From contig NZ_CP017114.1 of NCBI RefSeq assembly GCF_001720485.1, positions 2,232,001-2,296,000 on the forward strand: a stretch of 64,000 bases of DNA, in the 5' to 3' direction. A program made the position numbers and the translations under genes. Positions 10,075 through 20,147 of the stretch are shown in pieces; the first letter of the stretch is position 1, and each line of letters opens with the position of its first letter. The DNA comes from Cobetia marina (GTDB taxonomy: Bacteria; Pseudomonadota; Gammaproteobacteria; Pseudomonadales; Halomonadaceae). The notes beneath the pieces were generated by a model. That model saw only the letters and a program-made list of their open reading frames with translations. It made no database searches and had not been told where the DNA came from.

Positions 10075-10388
10075 GGTTTTTTCCTGACGATACTGGTCCC
10101 GAGCGCACGAATGCGAGTCGCGGACCATGACAATGTTATGCCTTGCGGCGCCCTTGCATCAGACGTGCCGGAGACATCAATATGAGTGACATCTCAAGCA
10201 CAGCTTCGGAACGCGTACAATAAGGCCAGTTGAACGTCTTTCAAGTCAAAGCGAAAGGGCCACATTATAGCGTGCTCGGCCCCTTGCGGGGCAACACCTC
10301 GATAGATTCCCGGCAATGCGCCGTCATGCCCGGCCAGGGTCAGGCCTCATTCACTGCCGCCCGGCCGTCTCACGTCATGAGGACACCG
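10075..10388. other. Divergent intergenic region between the FmdB-type gene and the hydroxyacid dehydrogenase
   Basis: A 314-nt spacer that must hold both promoters. The plus-strand frame is open back to 10230, but residues upstream of the chosen ATG at 10389 do not resemble dehydrogenases. No hairpin or operator stands out. Confidence 0.4.
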
Positions 10389-11408
10389 ATGTCTGATCCC
10401 CAACTCGCATCTGCAACTCCCCCTACTGCTGCCGCTGGTTCTGGCCCGCAGGCCGTGATGCTCGACATGGCATCACTTGGCGACGGCCTTGACTTCAGCC
10501 GCCTGAAGGACCGGGTCAATGGGCTTGTCTGCCATGATGCCACGTTGCCCGAGCAGGTCGTGGAGCGTCTGGAGGGTGCCGAAATCGTGCTGGTCAACAA
10601 GGTACGCCTGGAGGCGCAGCATCTGGAGGCCCTGCCGACATTGAAGCTGATCGCCGTCATGGCCACCGGCACCAACAACATCGACATGGAAGCGGCAAGG
10701 GCGCAAGGCATACGCGTCATGAACGTCGCGGCCTATGGCACCGCCTCTGTCGCACAGCACACCTGGATGTTGATGCTGGCACTGGCCGGACAACTGCCTG
10801 GCTACCAGGGAGATGTCGCGAGCGGTGAATGGCAGCGCAGCAATACCTTCTGCCTGATGGGCCGCCCCACCCTGCAACTGGCCGGCAAGCATCTGGTGAT
10901 CGTCGGCAAGGGAGAGCTGGGGACTGCCGTGGGCAGGTTGGCAGAGGCGTTCGACATGCGCGTCACCTTCGCCGCGCGCCCGGGCAGTGAGTCGACGTCT
11001 CAACGACCGAGCCTGAAACACCTCCTGCCTGAAGCGGACGTCATCAGCCTGCACTGCCCACTGACGCCTGAGACACACCATCTGATCGACGAGCAGGCCC
11101 TGGCGTTGCTGAAGCCCGGTGCCCTGCTCATCAACTGTGCACGCGGTGGCATCATCGATGAAGAGGCTGCACTTGCCGCCTTGAAGCGTGGGCACCTCGG
11201 TGGACTGGCCGTCGACAGCCTGCCGGAGGAACCGCCCCGGGAAGGCCATGCCCTGCTGACAGCGCTGGCTGACGGCCGCACGGCGTCTGAGGCCGGATGG
11301 AACCTCATCGTCACGCCCCACAATGCCTGGATCAGTCGTGAAGCGCGTCAGAACATACTGGATCTGAGTCTTGCCAATATCGAGGCCTATCTCGGCGAAA
11401 ACGTCTGA
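10389..11408 (+). CDS. D-2-hydroxyacid dehydrogenase, glycerate/hydroxypyruvate reductase-like
   Basis: NAD(P)-dependent dehydrogenase of the D-isomer family, probably reducing hydroxypyruvate or glyoxylate. The Rossmann motif is HLVIVGKGELGTAVG. The catalytic Arg, Glu and His are in INCARGGIIDE, VDSLPEEPP and VTPHNAWIS. The N-terminal substrate domain contains VNKVRLEAQHLEALPTLKLI and the ATGTNNIDMEAA loop. The ATG at 10389 is chosen because AGGA lies about six bases upstream (339 aa). The first 25 or so residues (SDPQLASATPPTAAAGSG) are a low-complexity extension compared with the usual 315-320 aa. Exact substrate cannot be read from sequence. Confidence 0.9.
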   Translation: MSDPQLASATPPTAAAGSGPQAVMLDMASLGDGLDFSRLKDRVNGLVCHDATLPEQVVERLEGAEIVLVNKVRLEAQHLEALPTLKLIAVMATGTNNIDMEAARAQGIRVMNVAAYGTASVAQHTWMLMLALAGQLPGYQGDVASGEWQRSNTFCLMGRPTLQLAGKHLVIVGKGELGTAVGRLAEAFDMRVTFAARPGSESTSQRPSLKHLLPEADVISLHCPLTPETHHLIDEQALALLKPGALLINCARGGIIDEEAALAALKRGHLGGLAVDSLPEEPPREGHALLTALADGRTASEAGWNLIVTPHNAWISREARQNILDLSLANIEAYLGENV

Positions 11409-11465
11409 GACATGGACGAGGGGGCTGCACTCCGATGCCCGCCCGCTGGCAGAGGCATGGATAGA

Positions 11466-11510
11466 CACCAGAAGGGGCCAGATGCGCAAGGCATCTGGCC
11501 CCTTCTGGTG
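11466..11510. terminator. Bidirectional hairpin terminator between convergent genes
   Basis: Perfect 20-base arms (starting CACCAGAAGGGGCC, 11466-11485 and 11491-11510) with a 5-nt loop lie between the dehydrogenase (+) and the sensor gene (-). No clear T-tract follows on either strand. Confidence 0.7.
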
Positions 11511-11585
11511 CCGGGATTGCCGCGTCATTCAAGAGGAGTGACGCGACATCGATGGCAGCTAGCCTGAGATCACTCTTGAGCTCGC

Positions 11586-13517
11586 TCAGCGCAGGTGGCT
11601 GGCGAATGAGGATCTGTCGATACGGATATGCATGCCGGCGGCCTTGACGGGGTGGCCTTCGGCATCCCACGTCACTACCCGCCCGCGCGAGATGAGCAAT
11701 ACCCAATCAATGGCATCCGCCGCCTGATCCTCGTCATGCCGACTCGCCGACGATGCCGCATGGCCCTCGCCGCCTTGCGGCTCGATGCCCGGTTCAACCG
11801 TTAGATCAGAATGCGCATTGCAGCCCATGCTTTCGATGTGCCGCAGATCCTCCTCTCCCGGGGCGCGCATGCGGTACTGACATTCGAAGGTATCGCCGAA
11901 GGTGGTGAACACGCGGTGACGCAGGACATGCACGGCTTCCAGGTCATCAGGATGGATCAGCCGATCAAAGTCCAGCTCGCGCATCACCAGCGGCTCACGC
12001 CCTGTCGCTCCCAGCATCCGCCACAGATTGGGGTGAATGTGGATGATGCGCCCGGGAATATCCATCTCCCACAGACTGTCGCCACTGGCTTCCAGGGAGT
12101 CGAGCAAGCGCCGCTCACTGGCCTGGAGTTCCTGCTGGGTCTGGCGCAGACGTCGGTACATCTCTTCCGCCGTATGATGGGCATCATCCAGCTCGACGAT
12201 ACCGCATTGCCCAGGAGACTCGATCTCCGCCCCCATGCCGATACGATGCAGGCGATCCCTGAGCTCTGCCAGCGGCACGGACAGATGGCGACTGATGTGG
12301 TGGGTGCGCCAGCTCATCAGCAGGAAGAAGCTCAGATAGAAGAGAATCAGTCCGCCCACCAGCGCCATGCCGACCAGTTGAAAATTGCGCCCGATCTCGG
12401 CGGTACGCGAGAAGACGGCCGACTCCTCCACCATGCTCAACATGATCCAGTCATTGCTGCTCAGACGCTCCCAGGCCACCTTGAAGGGCTCACCATTCAC
12501 CAAGACGCTTGCAGAGCCACGACGCTGCCCGAGGATCTGCTCGGACAGGGTGGCGAAGACGGGATGCCTGGACAGCTCCATCTGCGCCGGCCGCAGCACG
12601 TCCTCCTCCTGGAGAATGCTGACGTCCGGCTGCTCGACCGGTGCCAGAGAGAGCAAAGATTCGCCCCTCGACGGCACCGCCAGTGAGCGCCCCTTGGCAT
12701 CGTAGAGCATCGCGAAGCCGCTCCAGGGCAGTTCCATGGCCAGAATCTGGTTGACGATGACATCCAGGGTCATGTCGATGCCTACCACACCGAGAAATTC
12801 GTCACCGTCGTAAAAAGGCGTGACGGCAGACGTCATCCAGCCATTGGCGGCGGGGTCCTGATAGAGATCCGTCCAGACGGTGTGGCGCTCGGGATTCATG
12901 GCCGGTGCGGCCAGGTAGAAGAAGGAGAAGTCTCGGCAATCGTGATCGGGGGGCAACAACTCGACGAGATCCACATAGGGATAGATTCGCACATAGCAGT
13001 TCGCCAGCGTCACGAAGGTCTGGATGACCGCGGGATGGGTCGAGACGATATTGCGCATCAGGGGGTCCATGGCCGTCATTCGCAATGCCAGTGGCACATC
13101 GATCTCGATATCAGGCAGCACGGCATGGAAGCCACTGGCCTGATCCCCTTCATCCCTCTGGCTGGCCCAGCCGCCACTGCGCTCGAATCCATGCCGAGCC
13201 GCTTGCTCCGCACTGACGGGAGAAGCACTGTCGAGTCGAATCATGCGGGCCTGTGCCGCCATACCGGTGGAGAGATCCTGCATATGTTCCAGCTGACGAT
13301 TGAGGCTCTTGGCCTCGCGCAGCATGGCCAGATTCAACTCACTGCTCGACTGCGCCTGAAGGTAATTCAGATTGGCATCACGTATCTCGTCGTTGGACAG
13401 GAAATACACCGCTACCAGCGCCGTCTCTACCAGCAGCAACGGGATCATGGTACTGGTAAACAGCGCGCGCCAGACCCATTTCTTGATGGTGATGGGGGTA
13501 CGTTGAATTCCCGGCAT
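11586..13517 (-). CDS. Membrane sensor with Cache-type periplasmic domain and PAS domain, no output domain
   Basis: Predicted inner-membrane signal protein of 643 aa. TM1 is at about residues 20-41, a large extracytoplasmic dCache/PDC-type region at about 45-375 (with TDLYQDPAANGWMTSAVTPFYDG and FLGVVGIDMTLD), TM2 at about 381-402, a linker helix with HAMP-like character (403-470), and a PAS domain (471-632: RLLDSLEASGDSLWEMD..., FDRLIHPDDLEAVH, PAC-like ISRGRVVTWDAEGHPVKAAGMHIRID). It ends right after PAS: no GGDEF, EAL, histidine kinase or MCP domain. A 40-residue low-complexity insert (about 562-602) interrupts PAS. The start at 13517 is chosen for its AGGA ribosome site; an in-frame start at 13601 is possible. 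Partner and ligand unknown. Confidence 0.8.
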   Translation of the reverse strand: MPGIQRTPITIKKWVWRALFTSTMIPLLLVETALVAVYFLSNDEIRDANLNYLQAQSSSELNLAMLREAKSLNRQLEHMQDLSTGMAAQARMIRLDSASPVSAEQAARHGFERSGGWASQRDEGDQASGFHAVLPDIEIDVPLALRMTAMDPLMRNIVSTHPAVIQTFVTLANCYVRIYPYVDLVELLPPDHDCRDFSFFYLAAPAMNPERHTVWTDLYQDPAANGWMTSAVTPFYDGDEFLGVVGIDMTLDVIVNQILAMELPWSGFAMLYDAKGRSLAVPSRGESLLSLAPVEQPDVSILQEEDVLRPAQMELSRHPVFATLSEQILGQRRGSASVLVNGEPFKVAWERLSSNDWIMLSMVEESAVFSRTAEIGRNFQLVGMALVGGLILFYLSFFLLMSWRTHHISRHLSVPLAELRDRLHRIGMGAEIESPGQCGIVELDDAHHTAEEMYRRLRQTQQELQASERRLLDSLEASGDSLWEMDIPGRIIHIHPNLWRMLGATGREPLVMRELDFDRLIHPDDLEAVHVLRHRVFTTFGDTFECQYRMRAPGEEDLRHIESMGCNAHSDLTVEPGIEPQGGEGHAASSASRHDEDQAADAIDWVLLISRGRVVTWDAEGHPVKAAGMHIRIDRSSFASHLR

Positions 13518-13687
13518 TGGCGGATTTCCTGATTCCTCCATAAGTGAATCGAGTATGCGCCTTCTCTTGCCTATACGTGGACTTCGCGCTTCAACGCTCA
13601 AACATGTCCAAAAGGTCAGACCTTGGTGTCAGGACTGCGGACAGGCGGCCAAGGCTTTGCTAGGATGCTCGACCCCAAGGAGGCTGC

Positions 13688-14608
13688 ATGCTTTACAACT
13701 ACGGTTCCATCAATATCGATCACGTCTACCGGGTCCCTCATCTGGTTCGCCCCGGTGAAACTCTGGCGAGTCACTCCTTCCGTCAGGTATTGGGCGGCAA
13801 GGGGGCCAACCAGTCCCTCGCTCTGGCACGCGCAGGCGGAGATGTTACCCACTGGGGACGTCTCGGCAATGCCGACCGCTGGGCACTTGAGCCATTGGAG
13901 AGCGCCGGTGTCATCACGTCTCAGGTCGAACTGAGCGCCAGCGCCAGCGGTCACGCCATCATTCAGGTGGATGATCACGCCGAGAACAGCATCATCCTTT
14001 ACCCTGGTGCCAATCATGGCTTCACCGACGAACACCTCTCCGAGCTGTTCTCCGGAGTCACCCAGGGCGATTGGCTGCTGCTTCAGAACGAGTGCAATGC
14101 GCTTGGCAAGGTCATCGAGATGGCGCATGCCAAGGGCATGAAGATCGCCTTCAACCCGGCGCCGATGGGTGCTGAAGTGCTGGATCTCCCGCTGGAGCAT
14201 TGCCAGGTGCTGTTCTTGAACCGTGGCGAAGCGGCGCAACTGGTCGAGCTGGAAGAAAGCGCACCGGTCGACACGCTGCTCAATGCCCTGCATGAGCGCC
14301 TGCCCGCCACCGAGGTGGTGCTGACTCTGGGCAGCGAGGGCGTCTGCTATCAGCTGGGCGAGCAGCGCATCCAGCTGCCTGCCCATCGCGTGAAGGCGGT
14401 GGATACCACCGCTGCCGGCGATACCTTCATCGGCTATTACCTGGCCAGCCAGATCGATGGCATGAACATCGAAGACAGTCTGCGTCGCGCCAGCACGGCC
14501 TCCGCACTCTGTGTCAGTCGTGAAGGCGCCGCTCCCAGCATTCCGGGCAGCAGCGATGTCGCTGACGCCCTGGCGGAGTGGCCCCCCCTGGACGCATTGA
14601 GCAACTGA
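13688..14608 (+). CDS. PfkB-family carbohydrate kinase, ribokinase-like
   Basis: Sugar kinase of the ribokinase/PfkB family, likely phosphorylating ribose released by the downstream nucleoside hydrolase. N-terminal signature NYGSINIDHVYRVPHLVRPG then GGKGANQSLALARAG (PfkB signature 1). The C-terminal signature DTTAAGDTFIGYYLA carries the catalytic Asp and anion-hole Gly. Length 306 aa fits. A strong AAGGAGG precedes the ATG. It is followed 119 nt later by the nucleoside hydrolase gene, a pairing typical of nucleoside salvage. Ribokinase is the best guess; other ribose-type sugars are possible. Confidence 0.88.
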   Translation: MLYNYGSINIDHVYRVPHLVRPGETLASHSFRQVLGGKGANQSLALARAGGDVTHWGRLGNADRWALEPLESAGVITSQVELSASASGHAIIQVDDHAENSIILYPGANHGFTDEHLSELFSGVTQGDWLLLQNECNALGKVIEMAHAKGMKIAFNPAPMGAEVLDLPLEHCQVLFLNRGEAAQLVELEESAPVDTLLNALHERLPATEVVLTLGSEGVCYQLGEQRIQLPAHRVKAVDTTAAGDTFIGYYLASQIDGMNIEDSLRRASTASALCVSREGAAPSIPGSSDVADALAEWPPLDALSN

Positions 14609-14727
14609 ACGATCACCCCCTTGAACCGGACAGGTCTGAGCCTTTCCTGAGGGTGAGGCTCAGCCCACGGCACGCTGATTGAGGTGCCGATGGCACCGGT
14701 TCATGGCTTTATCGGCAAGAGGACATC

Positions 14728-15681
14728 ATGAAGACTCCCATCATCTTTGATACCGACCCGGGCGTTGATGACGCCCAGGCCATCGCCATCTGCCTGGCAC
14801 ATCCGGACATCGAATTCCTCGGCATGACGACCACCTTTGGCAACGTCACCATCGAGACCGCCACGTCCAATGCGTTGTTGCTGGGAGAGCTGACGGGCCA
14901 GAATATCCCGGTCGCACAGGGTGCTGCCCAACCGCTGGTCAAGGACAAGTTCCCCGCACCGGCGCACATCCACGGCGCCAACGGCCTTGGCAACATGGAT
15001 ATCCCGGAGCCCGAGGGCAAGGCGCTGCCCATCAGTGCACCGCAGTTCATCGTCGAGCAGGTCAATGCGCGTCCGGGCGAGATCACCCTCGTCGCGGTAG
15101 GCCCGCTGGGCAACCTGGCAACCGCCCTGCAACTGGACCCGAGCATCATCACCAAGGTCAAGCAGGTGGTCGTGATGGGTGGCTCCATCCGTGAAGGCGG
15201 CAACGTCTCCCCGGTGGCGGAAGCCAATATCTTCAACGACCCGCATGCCGCCTCCAAGGTGCTCACGGCAGGCTGGCCGCTGACCATGGTCGGCCTGGAT
15301 GCCACTCACCGCTGCGTGCTGTCCCCGGCACATGTCGAGCGCATCCGTGTCGCGCAAGGTGCCCTGGGCGAGGTGCTGTCCGGCAGCTATCAGTTCTACA
15401 AGGCCTTCTACCAGGAAGCCCGTGGCATCGATGGCTGCTGTCCGCACGACAGCTGTGCCCTGGCCTGGCTGATGAAGCCGGAGATGTTCACCGTCGAGCG
15501 TGGCCACCTGAGCGTCGAAGTCGAAGGGCTGGCGGAAGGCCAGACCCTGTTCGCGCCGCAAGGACGCGAGTTCCTCGGCAATCAATGGTCCCAGACACCG
15601 TTGGTCGACGTCTGCGTCAATGCCAACGGTGAGCAGGTCGTCGAGTGGATCACCGACGTGCTGACCGCCAAGGCTTCCTGA
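14728..15681 (+). CDS. Inosine-uridine preferring nucleoside hydrolase
   Basis: Cleaves ribonucleosides to base and ribose. The hallmark calcium-binding DTDPGVDDAQA is at residues 8-18. VVMGGSIREGGNVSPVAEANIFNDPHAA is the conserved central region, and VGLDATHR a further metal-site segment. The C-terminal Asp of the site is in CCPHDSCALAWL. Length 317 aa is usual. The RBS is AAGAGG before ATG. Together with the preceding sugar kinase it forms a two-gene salvage operon ending in a hairpin at 15732-15770. Substrate range (pyrimidine, purine or both) cannot be read off. Confidence 0.93.
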   Translation: MKTPIIFDTDPGVDDAQAIAICLAHPDIEFLGMTTTFGNVTIETATSNALLLGELTGQNIPVAQGAAQPLVKDKFPAPAHIHGANGLGNMDIPEPEGKALPISAPQFIVEQVNARPGEITLVAVGPLGNLATALQLDPSIITKVKQVVVMGGSIREGGNVSPVAEANIFNDPHAASKVLTAGWPLTMVGLDATHRCVLSPAHVERIRVAQGALGEVLSGSYQFYKAFYQEARGIDGCCPHDSCALAWLMKPEMFTVERGHLSVEVEGLAEGQTLFAPQGREFLGNQWSQTPLVDVCVNANGEQVVEWITDVLTAKAS

Positions 15682-15731
15682 GCCTATACTCCCGATATCA
15701 CGTGACGCACCGCGGGTCATGACGATACCGG

Positions 15732-15770
15732 CTGGCCCCCTGCAAGGCATGCCTTGCGGGGGGTAGCCAG
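15732..15770 (+). terminator. Hairpin after the nucleoside hydrolase gene
   Basis: Arms CCCCCTGCAAGGC and GCCTTGCGGGGGG with an AT loop, extended by CTGGC/GCCAG, start 50 nt past the stop codon. One position pairs as G-U in RNA. A pyrimidine-rich tract follows rather than a pure T-run. Confidence 0.7.
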
Positions 15771-15777
15771 TCTGCGT

Positions 15778-15850
15778 GATGCCTCGCCTTCTCTCCGCTT
15801 TCTATTGCCTCTCTCGTTTCTCTCGTCTTTCGCCTCTCCCATTTCGTCGA
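15778..15850. repeat. Pyrimidine-rich low-complexity tract
   Basis: About 70 nt almost entirely of C and T with recurring CTCTC, TTTCTC and TCGTCTTTCG words, in the 359-nt spacer before the NadM-Nudix gene. Similar tracts occur at 20078-20137 and 43915-44027. No coding potential is seen. Confidence 0.6.
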
Positions 15851-15901
15851 TGACAGTGTTGTGGGTAGGATTGATATCTGTGCGGAGATACAAGGTAACG
15901 G

Positions 15902-15907
15902 TATAAT
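15902..15907 (+). promoter_or_regulatory. Candidate -10 box for the NadM-Nudix gene
   Basis: A perfect TATAAT lies 134 nt upstream of the chosen start in a locally AT-rich stretch. No good -35 hexamer is seen at 16-18 bp (TTGATA at 15871 is too far), so this is tentative. Confidence 0.35.
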
Positions 15908-16040
15908 AAAAGATGCTTGCAGACGCAGACAGATCGCACACTGCCAGGCCATGCTCAGCGTATGTGCGTTATCTGATAGGCTATCGGGGACGCACGACCT
16001 GCCACCCAGACGCAGTCTTCAGAATTCCATGGAGCGTTTC

Positions 16041-17195
16041 ATGCCCTCATCGTCTCTCATGCCCGCCATGCGTGCACCGTCTCAGCTCTGCTCCGAGGGC
16101 TCGGCAGACAACGCCTGTCAGTATGACTGTCTCGTCTTCATCGGCCGCTTCCAACCCGTTCACCATGGTCATGTCGCGATCATGGAAGAGGCCCTGCGTC
16201 GTGCACGCCAGGTCATCGTCCTGGTGGGGTCCGCCTGGCAGGCGCGTTCCTTGCGCAACCCTTTCACCTTCGATGAACGCACCCGCATGATTCGCAGCTG
16301 TTTCGGGGAGGATGCCAATGCCCGACTGGAAATCGTGCCGCTGCTGGATGCTCTCTACAACGACGATGTCTGGGTGCGGGATGTGCAGCGCAAGGTGCGT
16401 GACATCGCACGCCCGCAGGCCAATCGCATGCCCCGCATCGCCTTGATCGGGGCCACCCACGGCAATGACAATGCACGCTCCAGCTATTATCTGAGTCTGT
16501 TCCCGCAGTGGGAATCCGTGGCAGGGCCTTACCACGAGGGCATGGTGGCGAGCCATATCCGCGATGTGATCTTCAGCGAGCGGGCCAGAGTCGAGGACTG
16601 GCTGGACAACGAGGGACTGGAGTTGCTGCCCGGCAGCGTCGCAGAACATCTGCGCGGCTTTCTGGAGGAAACGGCATGGCAAGGTCTGGTCGAGGAGCGT
16701 CGACTGCTCGAGCAGTATCGCGCGGCATGGAGTGACGCGCCCTATCCTCCCCTGTTCATCACGGTCAATGCGGTCGTCGTGCAATCAGGGCATATCCTGC
16801 TGACCACCCGACGCGCTGCGCCTGGCAAGGGGCTTTACGCCTTGCCCGGGGGCTTCGTCCAGTCGCAGGAGCGCCTGCTGGACGCCTGCCTGCGCGAATT
16901 GAGAGAACGCGTGCGGCTCAAGGTGCCAGAGCCCGTCCTGCGCGGCTCACTGCGTGGGCAGCGTCTGTTCGATGAGCCTCATCGCAGCTGGCGCGGTCGC
17001 ACGCTGGCAGAGGCCTTCTATTTCGCACTGCGCCCGGAGCAGCAGTTACCGAAACTGCGCAGCAGTGGCAAGGACAGCGAAGAGCAGGCTCGCTGGGTGG
17101 CACTGGCAGATCTGGAGCCTGACACCTTGTTCGAAGACCACTTCTTCATCATCCAGAACTTTCTGGGCTTGCATGCGGGGCAAAGCAGTTTCTGA
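16041..17195 (+). CDS. Bifunctional nicotinamide-nucleotide adenylyltransferase / Nudix protein (NadM-Nudix type)
   Basis: Two-domain protein of NAD metabolism. The N-terminal nucleotidyltransferase (about residues 30-210) has the HxGH motif in FIGRFQPVHHGHVAIM and would make NAD from NMN and ATP. The C-terminal Nudix domain (about 235-380) resembles ADP-ribose pyrophosphatase. Its Nudix box (GGFVQSQERLLDACLRELRE followed by RVRLKV) keeps the RE pair and the next Glu, but the last Glu of the REUXEE motif is Arg, and the following Gly is Arg. The start at 16041 has GGAG six bases upstream (384 aa); ATG 16029 is an alternative. Same two-domain layout as Synechocystis and Francisella NadM-Nudix. 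Confidence 0.88.
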   Translation: MPSSSLMPAMRAPSQLCSEGSADNACQYDCLVFIGRFQPVHHGHVAIMEEALRRARQVIVLVGSAWQARSLRNPFTFDERTRMIRSCFGEDANARLEIVPLLDALYNDDVWVRDVQRKVRDIARPQANRMPRIALIGATHGNDNARSSYYLSLFPQWESVAGPYHEGMVASHIRDVIFSERARVEDWLDNEGLELLPGSVAEHLRGFLEETAWQGLVEERRLLEQYRAAWSDAPYPPLFITVNAVVVQSGHILLTTRRAAPGKGLYALPGGFVQSQERLLDACLRELRERVRLKVPEPVLRGSLRGQRLFDEPHRSWRGRTLAEAFYFALRPEQQLPKLRSSGKDSEEQARWVALADLEPDTLFEDHFFIIQNFLGLHAGQSSF

Positions 17196-17217
17196 CTCGC
17201 CGATAGAGACAGCTTTG

Positions 17218-17264
17218 CCAGACACGACAACGGCAGGCCATTGGCCTGCCGTTGTCGTGTCTGG
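17218..17264. terminator. Bidirectional terminator between the NadM-Nudix gene and the LysR gene
   Basis: Perfect 23-base arms beginning CCAGACACGACAACGG (17218-17240 and 17242-17264) with a one-base centre, between two convergent genes. It is one of the strongest stem-loops in the window. Confidence 0.75.
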
Positions 17265-17274
17265 GTGTGGCCTG

Positions 17275-18207
17275 TCAGGCCTGAAGGAAATCTCGCGGCA
17301 GATTCATCAGCTGCTTCCACAGCTTGTCGATCCCCGGCTTGTGAACCAGTGAGCAACGATAGAGACGAATCTCCAGCGGAATATCCCAGGCGTCATTGCC
17401 GGCTCTCACCAGCTTGCCACTTTCCAGCTCATCCCGGATGCAGAAGTCCGGAATCCACGCCATGCCCACTCCCTGCAACGCCATGCCCTTGAGTCCCTCC
17501 GCCATCGCCATTTCATAGACGGTGCGCAGACGAAGCCGCAATGGATCATTCTTGAGCAACATCTTCACGCTGCGCCCCAGGAACGCTCCCTGTGTATAGG
17601 AGAGCAAGGGAATCGCGTCCTGACTGGTTTCGCTCTGGCCGGTCAGCGGGAAGCGTGGTTCGCCGTTCTCCAGCGGCACGCAGACCGGCAGCATGTTGAC
17701 CTTGGCCACCGAGAAGGAGGGGAATGCCTCTGCATCCAGCTGCATGCTGGCGTAAGGGTCGTAATACGCCAGCATCAGATCGCAGTTGCCCTCACGCAGG
17801 GCATGGATGGCATCGCCGACATTCATGGCGGAGAGCCGCGTCGGCAACTCCCCCAGCCCTTGCTGAAGGCGCGAGATCCACTTGGGGAAGAACGCCAGCG
17901 CCAGCGAGTGTGCCGCCGCGATGTCCAGCGTCTCGTTGGCCATCCCAAGCCCCCGTAGATGGGCCAGACATTCGGACAACTGCTCGGTCAGGTTGCGCGC
18001 GGTCACCAGGAACAACTGTCCTTCCGGCGTCAGGCTGACAGGCGTGGTCGAACGATCCACCAGCGTGGTGCCCACGGCCTGCTCCAACGCGCGAATTCGA
18101 CGGCTGAAGGCTGGTTGGGTCACATGTCTGAGGCGAGCCGAGGTGGAGAAGCTGCGCGTGTTGGACAACGCGACGAAATCTTCCAGCCATTTTGTTTCCA
18201 GGTTCAC
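17275..18207 (-). CDS. LysR-family transcriptional regulator, HypT/YjiE-like
   Basis: The N-terminal winged helix-turn-helix (WLEDFVALSNTRSFSTSA...VTQPAFSRRIRALEQAVG) is followed by a LysR substrate domain. The strong ETKWLEDF...QPAFSRRIRALEQ match and domain layout recall the hypochlorite-responsive HypT (YjiE) group, but regulatory residues were not compared. The GTG at 18207 is preferred because GGAG lies five bases upstream, giving 310 aa; the ATG at 18219 has no ribosome site. It is divergent from aspA with about 230 nt between; LysR genes often control the divergent neighbour, so aspA is a candidate target. Confidence 0.87.
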   Translation of the reverse strand: MNLETKWLEDFVALSNTRSFSTSARLRHVTQPAFSRRIRALEQAVGTTLVDRSTTPVSLTPEGQLFLVTARNLTEQLSECLAHLRGLGMANETLDIAAAHSLALAFFPKWISRLQQGLGELPTRLSAMNVGDAIHALREGNCDLMLAYYDPYASMQLDAEAFPSFSVAKVNMLPVCVPLENGEPRFPLTGQSETSQDAIPLLSYTQGAFLGRSVKMLLKNDPLRLRLRTVYEMAMAEGLKGMALQGVGMAWIPDFCIRDELESGKLVRAGNDAWDIPLEIRLYRCSLVHKPGIDKLWKQLMNLPRDFLQA

Positions 18208-18439
18208 CCGAACTCCCATCGATATCGATCATGCCGGCAATATGCGTGAAAACCGGTCATGTAGCGCCTTGTCTCTGGCAGTGAGCTTCACGGGGGAGAA
18301 TCACTACCTTCGTCGTATGCATTTGACGTATACGGCAGCGGCGATAGGCATTGGTCGTCGGGGCATCCTGCTGGTTACCCTTGTCCACCTCACCGCGCTT
18401 CAAGCGCAACAGTGTACTTCAGCCAGGAGTTCCGCCCAA

Positions 18440-19927
<1,488 letters not shown>

Positions 19928-20010
19928 AGCTGCAGTAGCGTTCCGATGACTCATCACGATTTATCCTAGCGCCAAACCGTAACGTGGTATGACGCGCAGC
20001 CTGAAATGAC

Positions 20011-20049
20011 AAACGCCCCGTCCAGGCTTGAAACCTGAGCGGGGCGTTT
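20011..20049. terminator. Bidirectional terminator between aspA and the kinase gene
   Basis: Arms AAACGCCCCG and CGGGGCGTTT with an inner AGG/CCT pair, about 85 nt past the aspA stop. A/T-rich ends are present on both strands. Confidence 0.75.
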
Positions 20050-20077
20050 GTCTGCAGGATAGCGGCAAGACAAGTCG

Positions 20078-20137
20078 CTTCTCTTTCCTCTTTCCTCTTT
20101 CCTCGCTTATCGCTTATCGCTTATCGCTTCTCTCAAG
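20078..20137. repeat. Pyrimidine tract with two microsatellites
   Basis: Contains CTCTTTC/CTCTTTC-type heptads repeated three times (20083-20105) followed by GCTTATC repeated three times (about 20105-20127). It lies between the terminator and the 3' end of the kinase gene. Related tracts are at 15778-15850 and 43915-44027; GCTTATC also occurs in the latter. Confidence 0.7.
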
Positions 20138-20147
20138 TGTCACGCTG

